Shown here piece after piece: positions 43,586-55,506 of a DNA stretch of 64,000 nucleotides. Each line of letters opens with the position of its first letter. The stretch's first letter is position 1. The stretch spans positions 1,178,001-1,242,000 of the forward strand of contig BSYQ01000014.1 of the NCBI GenBank assembly GCA_030272585.1, read 5' to 3'. The notes beneath the pieces are model-generated. The model did not search any database. It was given only the letters and a program-made list of their open reading frames with translations, and was not told the origin of the DNA. Origin of the DNA: Bryopsis sp. KO-2023 (taxonomy: Eukaryota; Chlorophyta; Ulvophyceae; Bryopsidales; Bryopsidaceae). Made by a program: the position numbers and the translations under genes.

Positions 43586-45668
43586 ATGCGATTTCTTGCT
43601 GCTCAGCGCGAGTCGGGCTCGTTGCTTCGCCGACACGATTTTTTTTCCGCTGGAAAAGAGCGCACCCCGAGATCAATCAATGGAGGAAGGCCATGCTCGC
43701 TGAGGAGATGCGGCCGCAGTCGGGCTGGGGAAATCAGAGCGTCTGGAGGGTCGCAGCCTGTGGTTAACAGCGTGAAGGCTCGATGGACGATAGAAGCAAG
43801 GTATTATTGTAAACTTTTAACATTATAATGCTTCATTATTATAATGCAAAGAAAACGAAATTAGTCGCCAAATCGTTGGGATGGGGATATTCAATGGGGC
43901 TGTTCCATTAAGCAAATATGCTTACTTGATTGGGCCAGGTCGAAAACGAATCTTGTGGAAAAAAACCCTCAATGCAACTGCCATTCATGTTTCTATTTAT
44001 TTATTTTTGTTAGAAAATTTTAATTTGATGGGATGGGATGACACTTTTTTTTCTCCGTCAGACTTTTATTTTTTTATTTTTTATTTCTTTTTATTGTTGT
44101 GGATGGTATGCTGCTTCCTTCGATTTAATTAGTCATTCCCTCACCTCAATTCATATCACCTCAAACCTTAATTTTTTCTTGTTCATAAATATAACGTATC
44201 GAGGCCTTTTTTTTTTCAAAAAAATGCATTGCACCGTCAGAGGGGCCGTTTTAAATCAAATTGATGATGTTGAAAATTCCTGTCAGTTTTGGCCGCAAAG
44301 GAGAAGCGTTGAATTTGATGAAAGATTGGGTTTTGAATGTGGCATCGAAAGGCGGCTTGGATTCCAAAAGTGTGACTTTGTGTTCTGGAGCAGTGGGGGC
44401 CCCAGAGTCCAGAATCGAGGTGACATGACTAATATAATGATTATAATGCAATAATATAGAAATAATATGGAGCAGTCGAGGAAAGGTGTCTTCATGTTTG
44501 AAAAAAAGAATCGAAGGAAAATCAGCCATCCCTGAAACCTTTACTTTTTTGTTGAATTCTCGTACTGTGAAAAAAAGCTTTTGGAAAAAAAGGAGTTGGT
44601 TGTTTTGTGAACGATTGAAGGATTTCTGAAGTTCAATGTCTGGGTTTTTTTGGGGGGTCCTATTATAGCTGGAAATTGGTTTTCCTGATGTCGGGGCCTG
44701 GGAGGCTTTTCTTTCGCGAATTCCTGCGGAAGGTCACAGAAAATGGAGCAAGGAAATGGAGCCTTGCATAATCGACGGCTCACCCACTTGGTCTGTGTTT
44801 TACTTAACCGACATATCAGGTGAAGAAATGGCAAGTATGCTCCGAGGCCAAAACTCCACTCAGAACTCCAAAAAAATAATTGCTAAAATCAATAAAGGAA
44901 AAAATTGAATCGAAATTGAGTGATCTTGACCCATGCTTTCTAAAACTAACAAATGGTGGTTTGGGTAGCCGTCGATCGACTGAATTTTTTGCTTTGGTTT
45001 TGAATAGCTGCTGTATCGGATGGAGAGGGTGGGGATGACCTGACGTTGAGTTCGGACCTCAGCTCCTCTGGATTAGTCATCCCTCAAATGGAGACGGTCC
45101 AGAGGCTGACCTCTGCCGAAGATTTCACATCGCTGTTGGAAGGTGCCCTTTCAGAAAGCACCGAAAAGCCGACCAACGATCAAAATCTGGAGGAAAGTTT
45201 GACCAACCCAACGAACGTCGGAAAGGATGAATCTGATGAGGTATATTTTTTTTCGTACAAGGGAAAAAGAGCAATCCTATTTTCAGCGACAGATTGGGTT
45301 GGGGGAGGGGAGTCTTTTCGAGATTTTTCTTCTTTTTTTTTTACAAATATATTACATCGAGGGGCGAATGCTGTTTTGATTTTGTTGTTTGCCCCCTTAA
45401 CCCCCTTCTCCCCATCACCACACCAAGAATTGTTTTTCTTTCAGGATTTTTTCTTCTGTTTTTTTTCTTTTGCACATCATGAGTGAAATAACAGCAGGAA
45501 GTGAGTGTTTTTTCTTGTTTGATTTTTCTTCCCATGTGATAGGAAACGAACGAGAATAGTGCTATCGAGGAGATGCGAAAGAATGCCCCTCCTGGCAGCC
45601 GTGTGGTTTTAGATTGGAAGGGGGACCCCATGATCGTCAAACCAGGAGATAGCATGCCTTTCGTTTAA
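43586..45668 (+). CDS. Six-exon protein of unknown family with a basic N-terminal leader
   Basis: Exons 43586-43800, 44241-44419, 44526-44566, 44669-44819, 45008-45240 and 45543-45668 join in phase to about 314 residues. The short 41-bp exon was inferred because it alone reconciles the phases of its neighbours. The first ~60 residues (MRFLAAQRESGSLLRRHDFF...) are rich in Arg, Ser and Gly and poor in acids, as in organelle leaders. A compact middle region (ARGAVLNQIDDVENSCQF, ERRLGFQKCDFVFWSS, LEIGFPDVGAWEAFLSRIP, CIIDGSPTWSVFYLTDISG) is aromatic-rich and looks like an alpha/beta domain. It is followed by an acidic, Ser/Thr-rich linker and a short C-terminal motif PPGSRVVLDWKGDPMIVKPG. I do not recognise it. 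Divergent from Derlin, and both lie within the loop of the large inverted repeat. Confidence 0.6.
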
Positions 45669-46237
45669 GATTTCTGTAGAAAGAAAAATGGACTTCTTTC
45701 TTTTTTCCCAGACCTTCACAAAAAAAGCAGGCTGGCAATCGCTCCGGCCACAAAATCAGTAAAGAAATGCCCAACAGTCCGGGTTCTTTTTCTACCTTCG
45801 AAAGAAGAAAATCGTAGAAGCACAGAGAAAAGAAACAGACAAAAGTGATGGCACAATGCTATGTCATGCACACACAGTACTGATTTCTTGCCTGCATAAG
45901 ATACCTTTTTGAGATTGAGGCTGGATTGAGATGGTGTTGTTCCCGGTTGTTATCCAAAGAGCTCTATATATTTCTGAGGCCACATCTGAGTTAATCCAAG
46001 TAAAAGAAACTGTAACAATTGACCTGTTGGGTAAGGGGCATTTGAAAGTGATGACTTGGACATGTTGTAACTATTGGCTGTTGGGATGGCTTGACCTGTA
46101 GCGTCTACAAGTCATGGAGTCACATGATCAGCCAACCTTATTTTCTAGCTGTAAAAACGGCCTGTGTGAGACATACTTGGCTCAACTACCATCATTTCTT
46201 GCAAGTCTACAATAAATCAGGAACTCTTGGAGGGTGA
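45669..46237. other. Intergenic, 3' flank of the 43586 gene
   Basis: Mixed sequence with a possible poly(A) signal AATAAA near 46211. No gene seen before the inverted repeat arm begins. Confidence 0.45.
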
Positions 46238-48352
46238 ACAGTTCTCACAGTTCAGGAAGGATATCACATCTATCAATATCATTACACAAAGAACCCACCA
46301 GTTGGATGTAACTGACAATGCTGAAACCAAACTGAATCAAGTCCCCAGGTAGAACCTTTGTTTGCTTAAGGAATGTGTTGCAAAGTGAGGTGTTTGGGGA
46401 AAGAGCTACTCACGGAGTAGCTTGGCAAGCGATCATATGTTCGTGTGCATACGATACCTGTCGCCAAAGTAAGACGAGATACTCTGTCACGACGCTTCCC
46501 TGACGCTCCCAAAACTTGTTTTCGGAGACCAGCCATCGCGATCCCACTGAAAAACACCCACGACCTATGACCAGACATGAAACTGAAGGGCCCCACTTAC
46601 CTCGGCGAGGATCCGAGCCAGTTCGACCGCTCAACCAACTTCGCGCGCCCAGTCGCGCACAAGGCGGACATGTCCTACCTACCATGGATACTGTCAATTC
46701 TGTCGGTTTTGTTTTTGGACGGTCACGGTTGTATGTCACACTTGCGATCAGTTGTGTTGGCGGCAGTTGGTTATGATTGATTTCGTTTAAAAAGGGGACT
46801 GGAGTCTTCCCATTCGGCGAGGTGGAGTGTGTGGTTGACCACCCTGGCTGGTGTGGTCTACCCGTAACATCGCGGTGGTGCGCCCAGCAGCCCTCTGCGA
46901 CTCGGTTGGCTCATCGCGATGGGGGAAAGCCACCGGAAGAAGAGATAGCAATTGTAATAGACCGCTTGACGAGTTGAGTGGGCGGCTTTAAGTCTCGGGA
47001 GGAGCGAAAAGACCAGCCGAAAGGTGCGTTCCACCACGAAGAACCCCCGCCTTGTCGTGGCGTGGTGGCTCCCTCTTAGAGGGTCCAAGAGGGGTTCACA
47101 CTTTGCTTGCTTTTTTTGTGCTTGCTTTTTTTGTGTTTGATGTGCTTGCTTGACTCGCGTTTGTGCGAACTGGGTGGAAAGAGTTAACCGTTTGTGTTGG
47201 AAGACCTAGCGCTAGGTTTTCTTTTGACGCCTCCCCAAGGAGAACAGGGTTTCTCTTTTTCGCGAACAGCCAAAGTGTGATCGTTGGGGATTAGGAGCGT
47301 ATTCTTCTAGAACGTCGCTGACAGGTGAGTGAATGCTGCGACGAGGGCAGTTTTTTTTCTCCTTGCGAGTCGCAACTTGCGACACAGGTGGCAAGTGTTC
47401 TTGCTTCGCTTCGTTAAAAGACTCCGACAGAACACAAGTCATGAAACGTGCAGGTGGTAGGGTTCTGAGGCAGGAGGACCTGGAACCCATTTCGGAGACC
47501 GTCACGAACGGAGGTGACCTGCGTTCTAGAATCGACTTCCAATTCGATTCGAGGTAACAACGCCAAGGCAGCCACAGAGTTGATAGATGGATGCGTTCTG
47601 GAAAAAAGCACAACTTTCGGTGGGTTCGTATTTCTCCATGTCGGAAAAATGGTTTTTCGTAGGTGGTGGTTACGCAAATTCCCACAGGTTTGCTTTTGTT
47701 GGAATTGTGGAGGGGACATTTTCCCATGTCGGTTGCTTTTCTTTTTCACATTGTTGTCTGCAAACAGTAGTGTTCAAACTTTTCTAAATTTCTAAATTTA
47801 TGAGCACACAGTTGAGTGTAAAATGCCCCCTTCCATGGAAATTTCCACTCTCCTGGGCCAGGCACTCGCATTTCATTAGATTAAAAACTGTTCAGAAAGG
47901 ATAGCAGCCACTGCTAATTTCTTCTTTTTAAATCAGCCAGGAGTCCCCACACTTCACATGCAACCGAAATGTCCCGATTTATCGAAAATCATGTTTGCAT
48001 ATTTCACAATTGTGGATGGACTGCATCGTCAATAGGGGGATATTTCCAGACACTCTAATTTTAATCCAAGTGTTCATTCATTCATGCATTCGATAGGGAA
48101 AAAAAATGCCCCCCTCAATATATTATAACATGCTTTTTCCCCTTTCTTCCCTTCTTTTTTCCAAGAAAAAAAAAAACAGACGATAAAAATAAGCTATAGA
48201 TATATATCCCCCCTTTTTCTTCAGTACCCTATTCTCTGAAAGGGAAAAAAAAAAGCAGAAAACGCGCACACACATACATTAAGTTAGAATTGCTTCTCGG
48301 CGAGTTTTTTTTGTCCCCCCCCCTTCTTCTCAGTAAGCAGCTTCCTTCATTT
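46238..48352 (-). repeat. Inverted repeat arm B (~2.1 kb)
   Basis: Reverse-complement counterpart of 37016-38935. A frame near 46777-46977 (GTGVFPFGEVECVVDHPGWC) is kept in both arms with only a few changes, as is MKRAGGRVLRQEDLEPISE at about 47441-47557, which ends at a GTAACA that could be a donor. The conserved frames may reflect a shared ancestral coding or structured sequence, but neither is long enough to call a gene. Confidence 0.88.
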
Positions 48353-48957
48353 CCACAAAAGAAAAAAAAAACGTACAAATAAATGAAAAACACAACACAT
48401 CCCTGTTTGTGACAGTTAATCCCCTTTATACGAATCATAAAGAACGCGTCTTCCTCTTTTTCTCGACAATATCAAAAATTCTACACGATACCTTGCGGCG
48501 AAAATCACTTCTTACTAAAAAAACACCCACAACACAGCATCGACCTTGTATCTATGCAAATTGCAGGGGGTTCCTCACTCTTGTTTTTCTTCCCCCCCCC
48601 CCCCAAGTTCCTTTTTTTTTGTTTAATCCATTTTTTTTCCCTGTTTTTCTTTTAGACCTTTCCGAAACCATTTGTTGATTCATGGAGAACTAACCAGATC
48701 CACCCTTCACACCACCAACTATTCCAACACCAACAAATACCCAAAAAAGACGTAAATCAAAACAAAAAAACACACACACAAGTCCCCCCCCTTCCTTTTT
48801 CTTCTTTTTTTCGGAGCCATCCTTGTGTCTCTCCCCCTGACGATTCTTTCGACATAAATCTTAATCGACCCCCCCCTCTTTTTTCTTTTTTTTTCCCTTG
48901 TTTTTTTCCCAGATAAATCCGACTTTTCATGTTAATTTTTCCTCCGGAAATTTGCCT
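48353..48957. other. 3' flank of the CBM20 gene
   Basis: T- and C-rich sequence with C runs (about 48592-48604 and 48869-48876). No gene seen. Confidence 0.45.
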
Positions 48958-51444
48958 TTACATGCGCTCCGCAAAGGGGCTGGATCCATTCAGGTTGGCG
49001 GAAGCTTCCGGCTCCGCGAAGGTCTCCTGTTGTTCGAAGTATAATCCATTGGCAGCCACGTTATTGCCGACATCCTCGGGTGCTCCGATGTCGACAGGAC
49101 CCGTTGCCACTATCTCGGTCGGCAACTGCGGAAAAAAAAATTAGAACTTAGGAAAAAAAAAACAAAAGGAAGGGAGGGAGGGATAAAAGAAAAAGGAGAA
49201 GGGAGAAAAAATTGGGGGCGGGGGGAAGACAGACAGAAATTGCTGTTGTTGAAAAAAATAATTGCTCGTATTTTACCAAACAAATGAAAAGCCCAGTTGG
49301 ATTGAACCGGGGAAAAAAAAAATAAAATGACCATGTGGGGTTGATTTATTTCACCTGCAAATTCTTCATGCCACTTTGATTAACTTGAAAAAAGAAAAGT
49401 TAAAGCCCATCGACTCGAATATCGCTCAAGTGATTTTATTATTTTAATTTTATCATTTATTCGATTCAAAATTATTCTTTTGTGAGAATAATAATCCAAA
49501 AAATATTGAAAAAAAATTCTTAAAAAATTCTAAATTCTCCTTGATGTTGTTTTTTTAACACATTTTGTTTGTCCAGCTTGAATTTGTTAAATGTTTACAT
49601 TGCTTCTATTTATCTCGAAAGCATGATGCTTTCTTTCACTTCTTTGGAATATTTTACCTCAGGAAGCTCAACATTGGCTCTATTTTTCTTGTTTTTTTGG
49701 CGGCTGCCTTGAGAAATGGCCCTGTCACCGATCGACACCTGAATCCAAAAAAAATGTGGTGAAACAAAATATAGACAAATAAACAACAAAAATTACATAC
49801 ATCTACACACACACGTATCATTCATTTCAAAACAAATTCAACAAGTATTTCTTTTCTTTCATTTGTACAGTAAACACCACTTGCTGAACCTGCAATTTTT
49901 TTGGCATAATCGCTGACTGGGTATACAAACTGAAGGCCAGCACCTCCTCTACCAATACATAATGCATGAATGAGTACAAATCAATTCAGTCAGTCAGACG
50001 CTTCACGTTTGCTGAGGTCCAGAAGCTAGGGACCAGATTTTGCTACTTCACAGCAACTTTGGTTGAGAAAACAAAACTGAAAGGAAAGCAACCGGTGCTT
50101 GCAAAAACAAAAACCACAGCCACCCATTTTTCAATGAATCTTCGGGAAGATTGGATTCTTTTTTTTTTTTTCACCCACCCATAACTTGCAGTTTCAGATA
50201 TAAATTTCGCAGCAAAGTCAAAAGAACCATTCCAAAACCTTGCTGCTTCCTCTGTCACGAACCCCCCCCCAACGAAAATCGATGAATGAAAGTACGAAAC
50301 AGCTTACCTTTTGGTCCCCACCGGTCCAGCAATCATGAACTGCGATTGGAGTTTCCCCTCCGGTTTCTACAGGCACTTCCAGCTTTACGTTAGGACCCGG
50401 CTGCCACTCCAACGACCCATCGACGTTTTTAAGAATATATTTATATTCGATCTCTGCCCTAACCACAATCCACCAAGCAAATTTCATGCAACCAGGAAAA
50501 AAAAAGCCCTTGATGTTTATTTTTTTTTTGAAACGTACTCTCCGACTGCTTTCGCAAGTTTTTGGAGGTATTGTTTTTAACAATGTTGTCGAGGTCCTTT
50601 AATGGAATATGGAATTTAATGGAGGCTTTTTCTTCGGGTGACAAAAAATAAAATAAAAATCGCTCAAGACAAAAAAGTGGGATGGGTTTGTTTTTGAGTG
50701 CAACCCATCCCATTTCCTTGTGTTAGGAACTTGCTTGTGTTTTTTTTTGCATTTCAAGTTTCGAATCCTTCCACCCTAGAACAGTTGAAAGAAAAAATAG
50801 TTGGAAATTTCCTCGTATGATTTATGCCTGAGCTGTGGAAGAAATTAAAGCGAAAAATGCTCTCGATTTCCCCCTCCCTCCTCCAGTTTTTTCTTTCCTG
50901 TTTTGCGGTCAGGCTTTTCTCAATGCCCCCCCAAAACGAGGTTGGCTACATACAGCCGAAACCACCAAAATTAAAACCCCCTCAAACTGTGCAAGATAAT
51001 TCGATTTTTCTTTTCTATTAAAGTCCTCCATTTTTTTCTGTTGGATGCATTTTTTCTTTGGAATATTTTTCAAACCAAGTGGCTGGGGTGCCTATAGCTT
51101 CTTCCAATCTTTGATAAGTGCACAACTTAGCAAAGGGGCACTTTTTTAAACTGGCCTCACCCTGTGGGCAGTTGGCAATCTGCGGTCCAAACATTTCCTT
51201 CCTCCCAGTTCATCACCAAGCAGGAATCTTCTTTCCAGGAGCCCAGCTCCTCCGCGGCGCCAGCCACGCACATGGACTGCCCGAATTTGGTTTCGAAAGG
51301 AATCGTCAATTTCACCTTGGCCTTGTTATGAGCGGCCTCGCACACGATGGAACACCCTCTGCGGAACTTCTTTCGGGGAGCCCTATCGAAGGAGCTCTTT
51401 TTGGCGGTGACGATTTCTCGAAAGCCCAGCAATGCGCACGTCAT
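48958..51444 (-). CDS. Plastid-type CBM20 starch-binding protein
   Basis: Exons 51444-51161, 50458-50308, 49738-49658 and 49125-48958 join in phase to 227 residues. A leader of ~39 residues (MTCALLGFREIVTAKK... ending near CSIVCEAAH) is basic, Ser/Arg/Ala-rich and acid-poor, like a plastid transit peptide. A single CBM20 module follows: VKLTIPFETKFGQSMCVAG, AAEELGSWKEDSCLVMNW, VWTADCQLPTGAEIEYKYI, SLEWQPGPNVKLEVP. The tryptophans and the ELGSW and IEYKYI motifs are those used by the family to bind alpha-glucans. The remaining ~85 residues are hydrophilic with no further domain. It contains no catalytic module, so it is more likely a starch-associated or scaffold protein than an enzyme. This implies alpha-glucan in or around the plastid. 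An alternative small exon near 49380 (NQSGMKNLQ) was not used because it breaks the frame. Confidence 0.87.
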
Positions 51445-53076
51445 TTTTCCTTGCCGGGGGTTTTCTTTTCGCGCGTGCCTGTTTGGAAAAACAAAAAAGA
51501 TGCTCGGTTAGAGATCCCCTTCCCGCCTTTTTACCGTGGTTGGACAGCGCCACGACCGCGCAGAGAATCTCGAGGTTTCGAAGAAAGCAATCGTTCACTT
51601 ACTTGTTTTTAACGAAACGGAACGGAACGGATTCCAAGAAGAGTGACGTCCCCGTTTTCCTTTCTGTTTTTTTTTTTCCCTCCAAGAACTGCGAAGACAA
51701 GAAAAAGAAGTCGTGGGTGCGATTCCCTTGTGAGTTTTTTTTCCCCTTATTGACTGTGGATTTCTTTTGTTCAGTTTTTTTGTTTCTGTTTTTTCTCACC
51801 TTGCTGGTGCGGCGAAAAATGTGTCGCTCGTTTTGCGTGGAGCCCTTTTCTTCTCCGTCGCTCGACACGGGTTCAACGAGCATCCACCAAAAGAACGATC
51901 CTTGTCATGCAACTCATCTTTCGCATCATCAGTGATGATTCATCACACATTTTTTTTAATTTTTTAATACACATTTTGCAGGCCAGGCAGTCAGAAGACC
52001 TTGAAAGCAGCCGACACGAGAAAACCAGCACAGCACAATTCAACAAGACCAACCATATGCACAAAAAATGAAAAACCTATGAGAAATCCGACCACTCCAG
52101 AATAAAATCCAATCAATAAAACGGTGTTTCGGTGGTATTATAAGAAGCCTATCTCCAATCAAGTGGTGATTTTCCTCATGTTGTGTTCAGGTCTTTCAAC
52201 AAAAAAAATTAGGTAGCTGCTCATGCAAGATGGGTGTTCTATACGAAGGAAGTCAGGACAAGGTAAGAATGAATGGACCAAGGTTGATCGTTTTCTTTTG
52301 CTGGGAATTCAATCGTATTTGTTTGTTTCTTTCGGGTGATGAGGGCAACATTTTTGGGTGTGTTGTACCCACAAAGTTGGTGTCGTGATTGTACGACCGG
52401 GGCAAGGATAAAGCTACACACACTGTTTGTTATTCGCCTTTTTGAAGGTCACTGTTGTAATAGTTTTAAAGAAACAACAGGTGGAGATTTCTTTCGGGTG
52501 ATCAGAGATATATTTGGGTGCAGGGATATTCGAAGGTGATTGTTTCAACGTTGGATTACATTGGGAGGCAGAGTGGCTTCCTCACGCAATGTATAATCAT
52601 TAAATCTCGAAACCTGATTTCAAAATGTAAGCATTTCTGCTTGCAGCACAAAAAAACAGTGCACCAGAAAATGAGAGAAATCAGCGGAAACACTGTGGGG
52701 GTTGATTGATTCAGCTCGCCCTTTCCCCAAACTTTTCCCATTTCTTTTGATAAGAAAACTGAGCGTGTTGTCGTTGGATGGGGTGAAAATAAATGGCCCC
52801 ATATGCTCAACTGACGGTGAAAAAAGCATTGATCTTCCCACATTCGATTTCCAATCATCCATGCACATCAAAAAAATGACAAAAATAAATAAAATGTAAA
52901 TGGGAAGGCCCAAACATACTACACACAAATCTCGATATGCATGCATTCCATGTTTTTTTCTTTCAGCCCACCTGCGTAAACCTCAATATCTATATCAAAA
53001 CCACGATTGTGATGCAATACCCCCCCCCCAAAAAAAAAAAAGAAAAAAAAAAGAAGGGAAGTCTATAATGATTGAA
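51445..53076. other. Intergenic between CBM20 and HCCS genes
   Basis: AT-rich. A TGACGTC motif lies at 51642-51648 upstream of the CBM20 start. A short frame MGVLYEGSQDK followed by GTAAGA at about 52230-52265 could be a first exon on the plus strand, but I could not extend it. No other gene seen. Confidence 0.4.
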
Positions 53077-55506
53077 TTAGCTGCTTTTGGGGGTGTGCAT
53101 TGAGCTTTCTCCTGTTATGGGGCAAGGCCATCCATATTCTGCAAATGTGGAATAGATCGACATTTTCATTCTGTCTTGGAGGGCTGTGAAAGAGTCCAAT
53201 GCTGGGCGAGCATCCACTGAAAATGCCTGTAAGAAAAAAAAAACAGAAATGCATTTTTATTTAAAACTGGTAAAAAACCCGTAAAGTTTCTTCTTCTCGA
53301 ATTGTCAAATGTCATTTATTCACGACTTGAAAATGAAAATCAGCTTCCAATGCAACCCTAATGAAGAATTCCAGTTTTATGGCTGGCAAAAAAACAAAGA
53401 GGTATTTTCATTTTCTTTTTTTTTTGGGGGGGGGGGTGGGTGGGTGGGTATATTGCAAGCGGTATATCTAAAAATGCTTTTATTCTCTACGTAAATCCCA
53501 AGAAATCGTTTAATGGAGCCAGTTTCAAAACACAAAAAACTGACTTGGCTCTTTCGCTTTGGAAAAATCAACATTTGTTCGACCCATTCACAGAAATTCA
53601 CAAAAAGAAAAACACAAAAAGTTACTTAAAAAAAACACACGCAAAAAAATATATTTTCAACTCACATCAGGGGAGCCTGCTTTCGATTCATCAAAGTAGA
53701 AATCGATAACATATCTTACTTCCTCCCCGCATCGATCTAAGTACCAATCATGGCGGTCGAACGGTGGATCCGATCCCAGCCATCCCTTCATTCGTGCAAG
53801 AGGGCTGTTTTTTTCAACAACGAGAATTTATTTTTAAGTTTTTAACAGGCAAGGAAAACCTCTTTCTTAAAAAAAAAAAAAAATTGAAAATTCGAGGTAC
53901 CTGAACCTAATTCTCAAAAAACAATCTCAGAAAAAATCACAGAAAAATGAAAGATCAAAAAAATCAGAAATTCGATCGATGGGTGGGTCCAACCGATATT
54001 TCCATAAGCTTGTTCTTCACAAAAACATTTTTAGCATTCTCGTTTTTTTCATGTTCTTGATGCCAGTAATCTGGAACCTGCATGACGCTATAGTGCTTTC
54101 TTTCCTCTTTTTTTTTGTTCCATCGTTCACCTTAAATCGTGAGGTCGACCCAAAAATCTCAATAATTTAGGCTGCCCACACTCAGGATGCAATCTTTCCC
54201 AATCCCTGACATGGCTCCAAGTCACATCATTTAACACTGTGAACATACATCACCAAGTTTCATCACTCAGGACATCACACTGGAAGAAGGTTTAAAAAAG
54301 TTAAATAAATAATGCATGCGTTTTTTACATGGAACACTTATTTTTTGCTGGATGCTGGAACTGCGAACATAAGCTTTTCACATATTAAAGGGTTTTCCCC
54401 CCCCCCAAAAAAAAACTGAAAAAAAAAGATGAGACTTCATGAAAGATTAAACTCTAGAAAAAAAATTCCAAGCTTTTTTTCTTTTTTAGCAACAGGGATA
54501 TATCTGAGCTCCGATTTTATTTGTACTGTACTCTAGGAGTTCCACATAGCAGTCACACATAGATGATTGCAATTACAATTATGTATATATATTTTTTTCA
54601 TACACTGTATTACATCATTTAAAATAAAATAAATTTAATATTAACATGATTATTATTGTAAACATTATAAGAATCAAATTATATTTCCCCCAGTGCATTC
54701 CACTTACTATTATGAGCTGATACCACCGACTCCATATCATCCTCCACAACATCGTCCCCTTTGCCTTTCCGCTTAAGGGCTGCAACAAAAAGACATCCCA
54801 TATTCTTTCTTTCATTCTTCATTTAAAAAAAGAAATGAAAATAATTAAATAAATATGTATGTGCAAGAAAGTGAGTAAAATATAAACAGCAAAATATTTT
54901 GCTTCCCCCCTGTTGTTAACGGCACTCATTTAAAAACTCTTTTTTCTTTTTTGAATTAATGGGGTGACATATACCACTCATCTTTTTTGTGAAGGCTCTT
55001 TCCCATTGGAAAAAAAGAAGATAACAACAGCCTTGGATGTTTTTTTTTTTTGTTTTTTTTTTCTATTTCTAAACCAACCCCTTCCCCCCCCCAAAAAACA
55101 TAAAAAAATGAAAAGGTTCATGCAACCACCCCCAAGGCATTCTTCAACTCTCACCGTTATAAAACATCTGCGGGGAGGGGTACACCCAGGTCGTCTCCGT
55201 TCCTCCTTTCGGAATTCTCGATGGAACCCTATCTGTCGACAAGGGTTTCCTTTGTCCAGCACAAGGCCTCTGATTCGGGGCTAGCGGCATGTTGTTCCTC
55301 GGGTCCAAAACACCCCCTCGCATTTCAGCCAGGGGATCCGTTTTGCCACCCTGGGCATTGTCTATCCGCTGGTTATAGACGTTGTAAATCGCTGGGTTTC
55401 TGTATTTTTCTGGCACAGGGCACGCGGAATCGGACTCCGATTCCGAGGTCGACGGCACAGATGCGGCATTGTTCGTATCCACCGCCGTGCTTTTCGCGTT
55501 GCCCAT
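53077..55506 (-). CDS. HCCS: Holocytochrome c-type synthase (cytochrome c heme lyase)
   Basis: Exons 55506-55155, 54779-54708, 54236-54131, 53804-53666 and 53226-53077 join in phase to 272 residues, close to human HCCS (268). The enzyme attaches heme to apocytochrome c in the mitochondrial intermembrane space. Landmarks: an N-terminal Cys-Pro motif (CPVPEKYR), [99 protein letters not shown] (with the His-Asp heme-binding region), [12 protein letters not shown], and [19 protein letters not shown]. The N-terminus [11 protein letters not shown] would fit an N-myristoylation start (MGxxxS/T), also seen in some HCCS proteins. The last exon's acceptor was moved to TTACAG before GCATTTTCA to keep the frame. 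A cytochrome c maturation system III organism is implied. Confidence 0.95.

Noticed and set aside
46777-46977. Frame conserved between the two inverted repeat arms as a gene
   Set aside because: It lacks an ATG in frame, is only 66 codons, and similarity extends equally over noncoding parts of the arms, so conservation reflects repeat homology.
49340-49400. Small exon in the CBM20 gene encoding NQSGMKNLQ
   Set aside because: Its phase does not fit the preceding exon, and direct joining of 49658 to 49125 is in phase.
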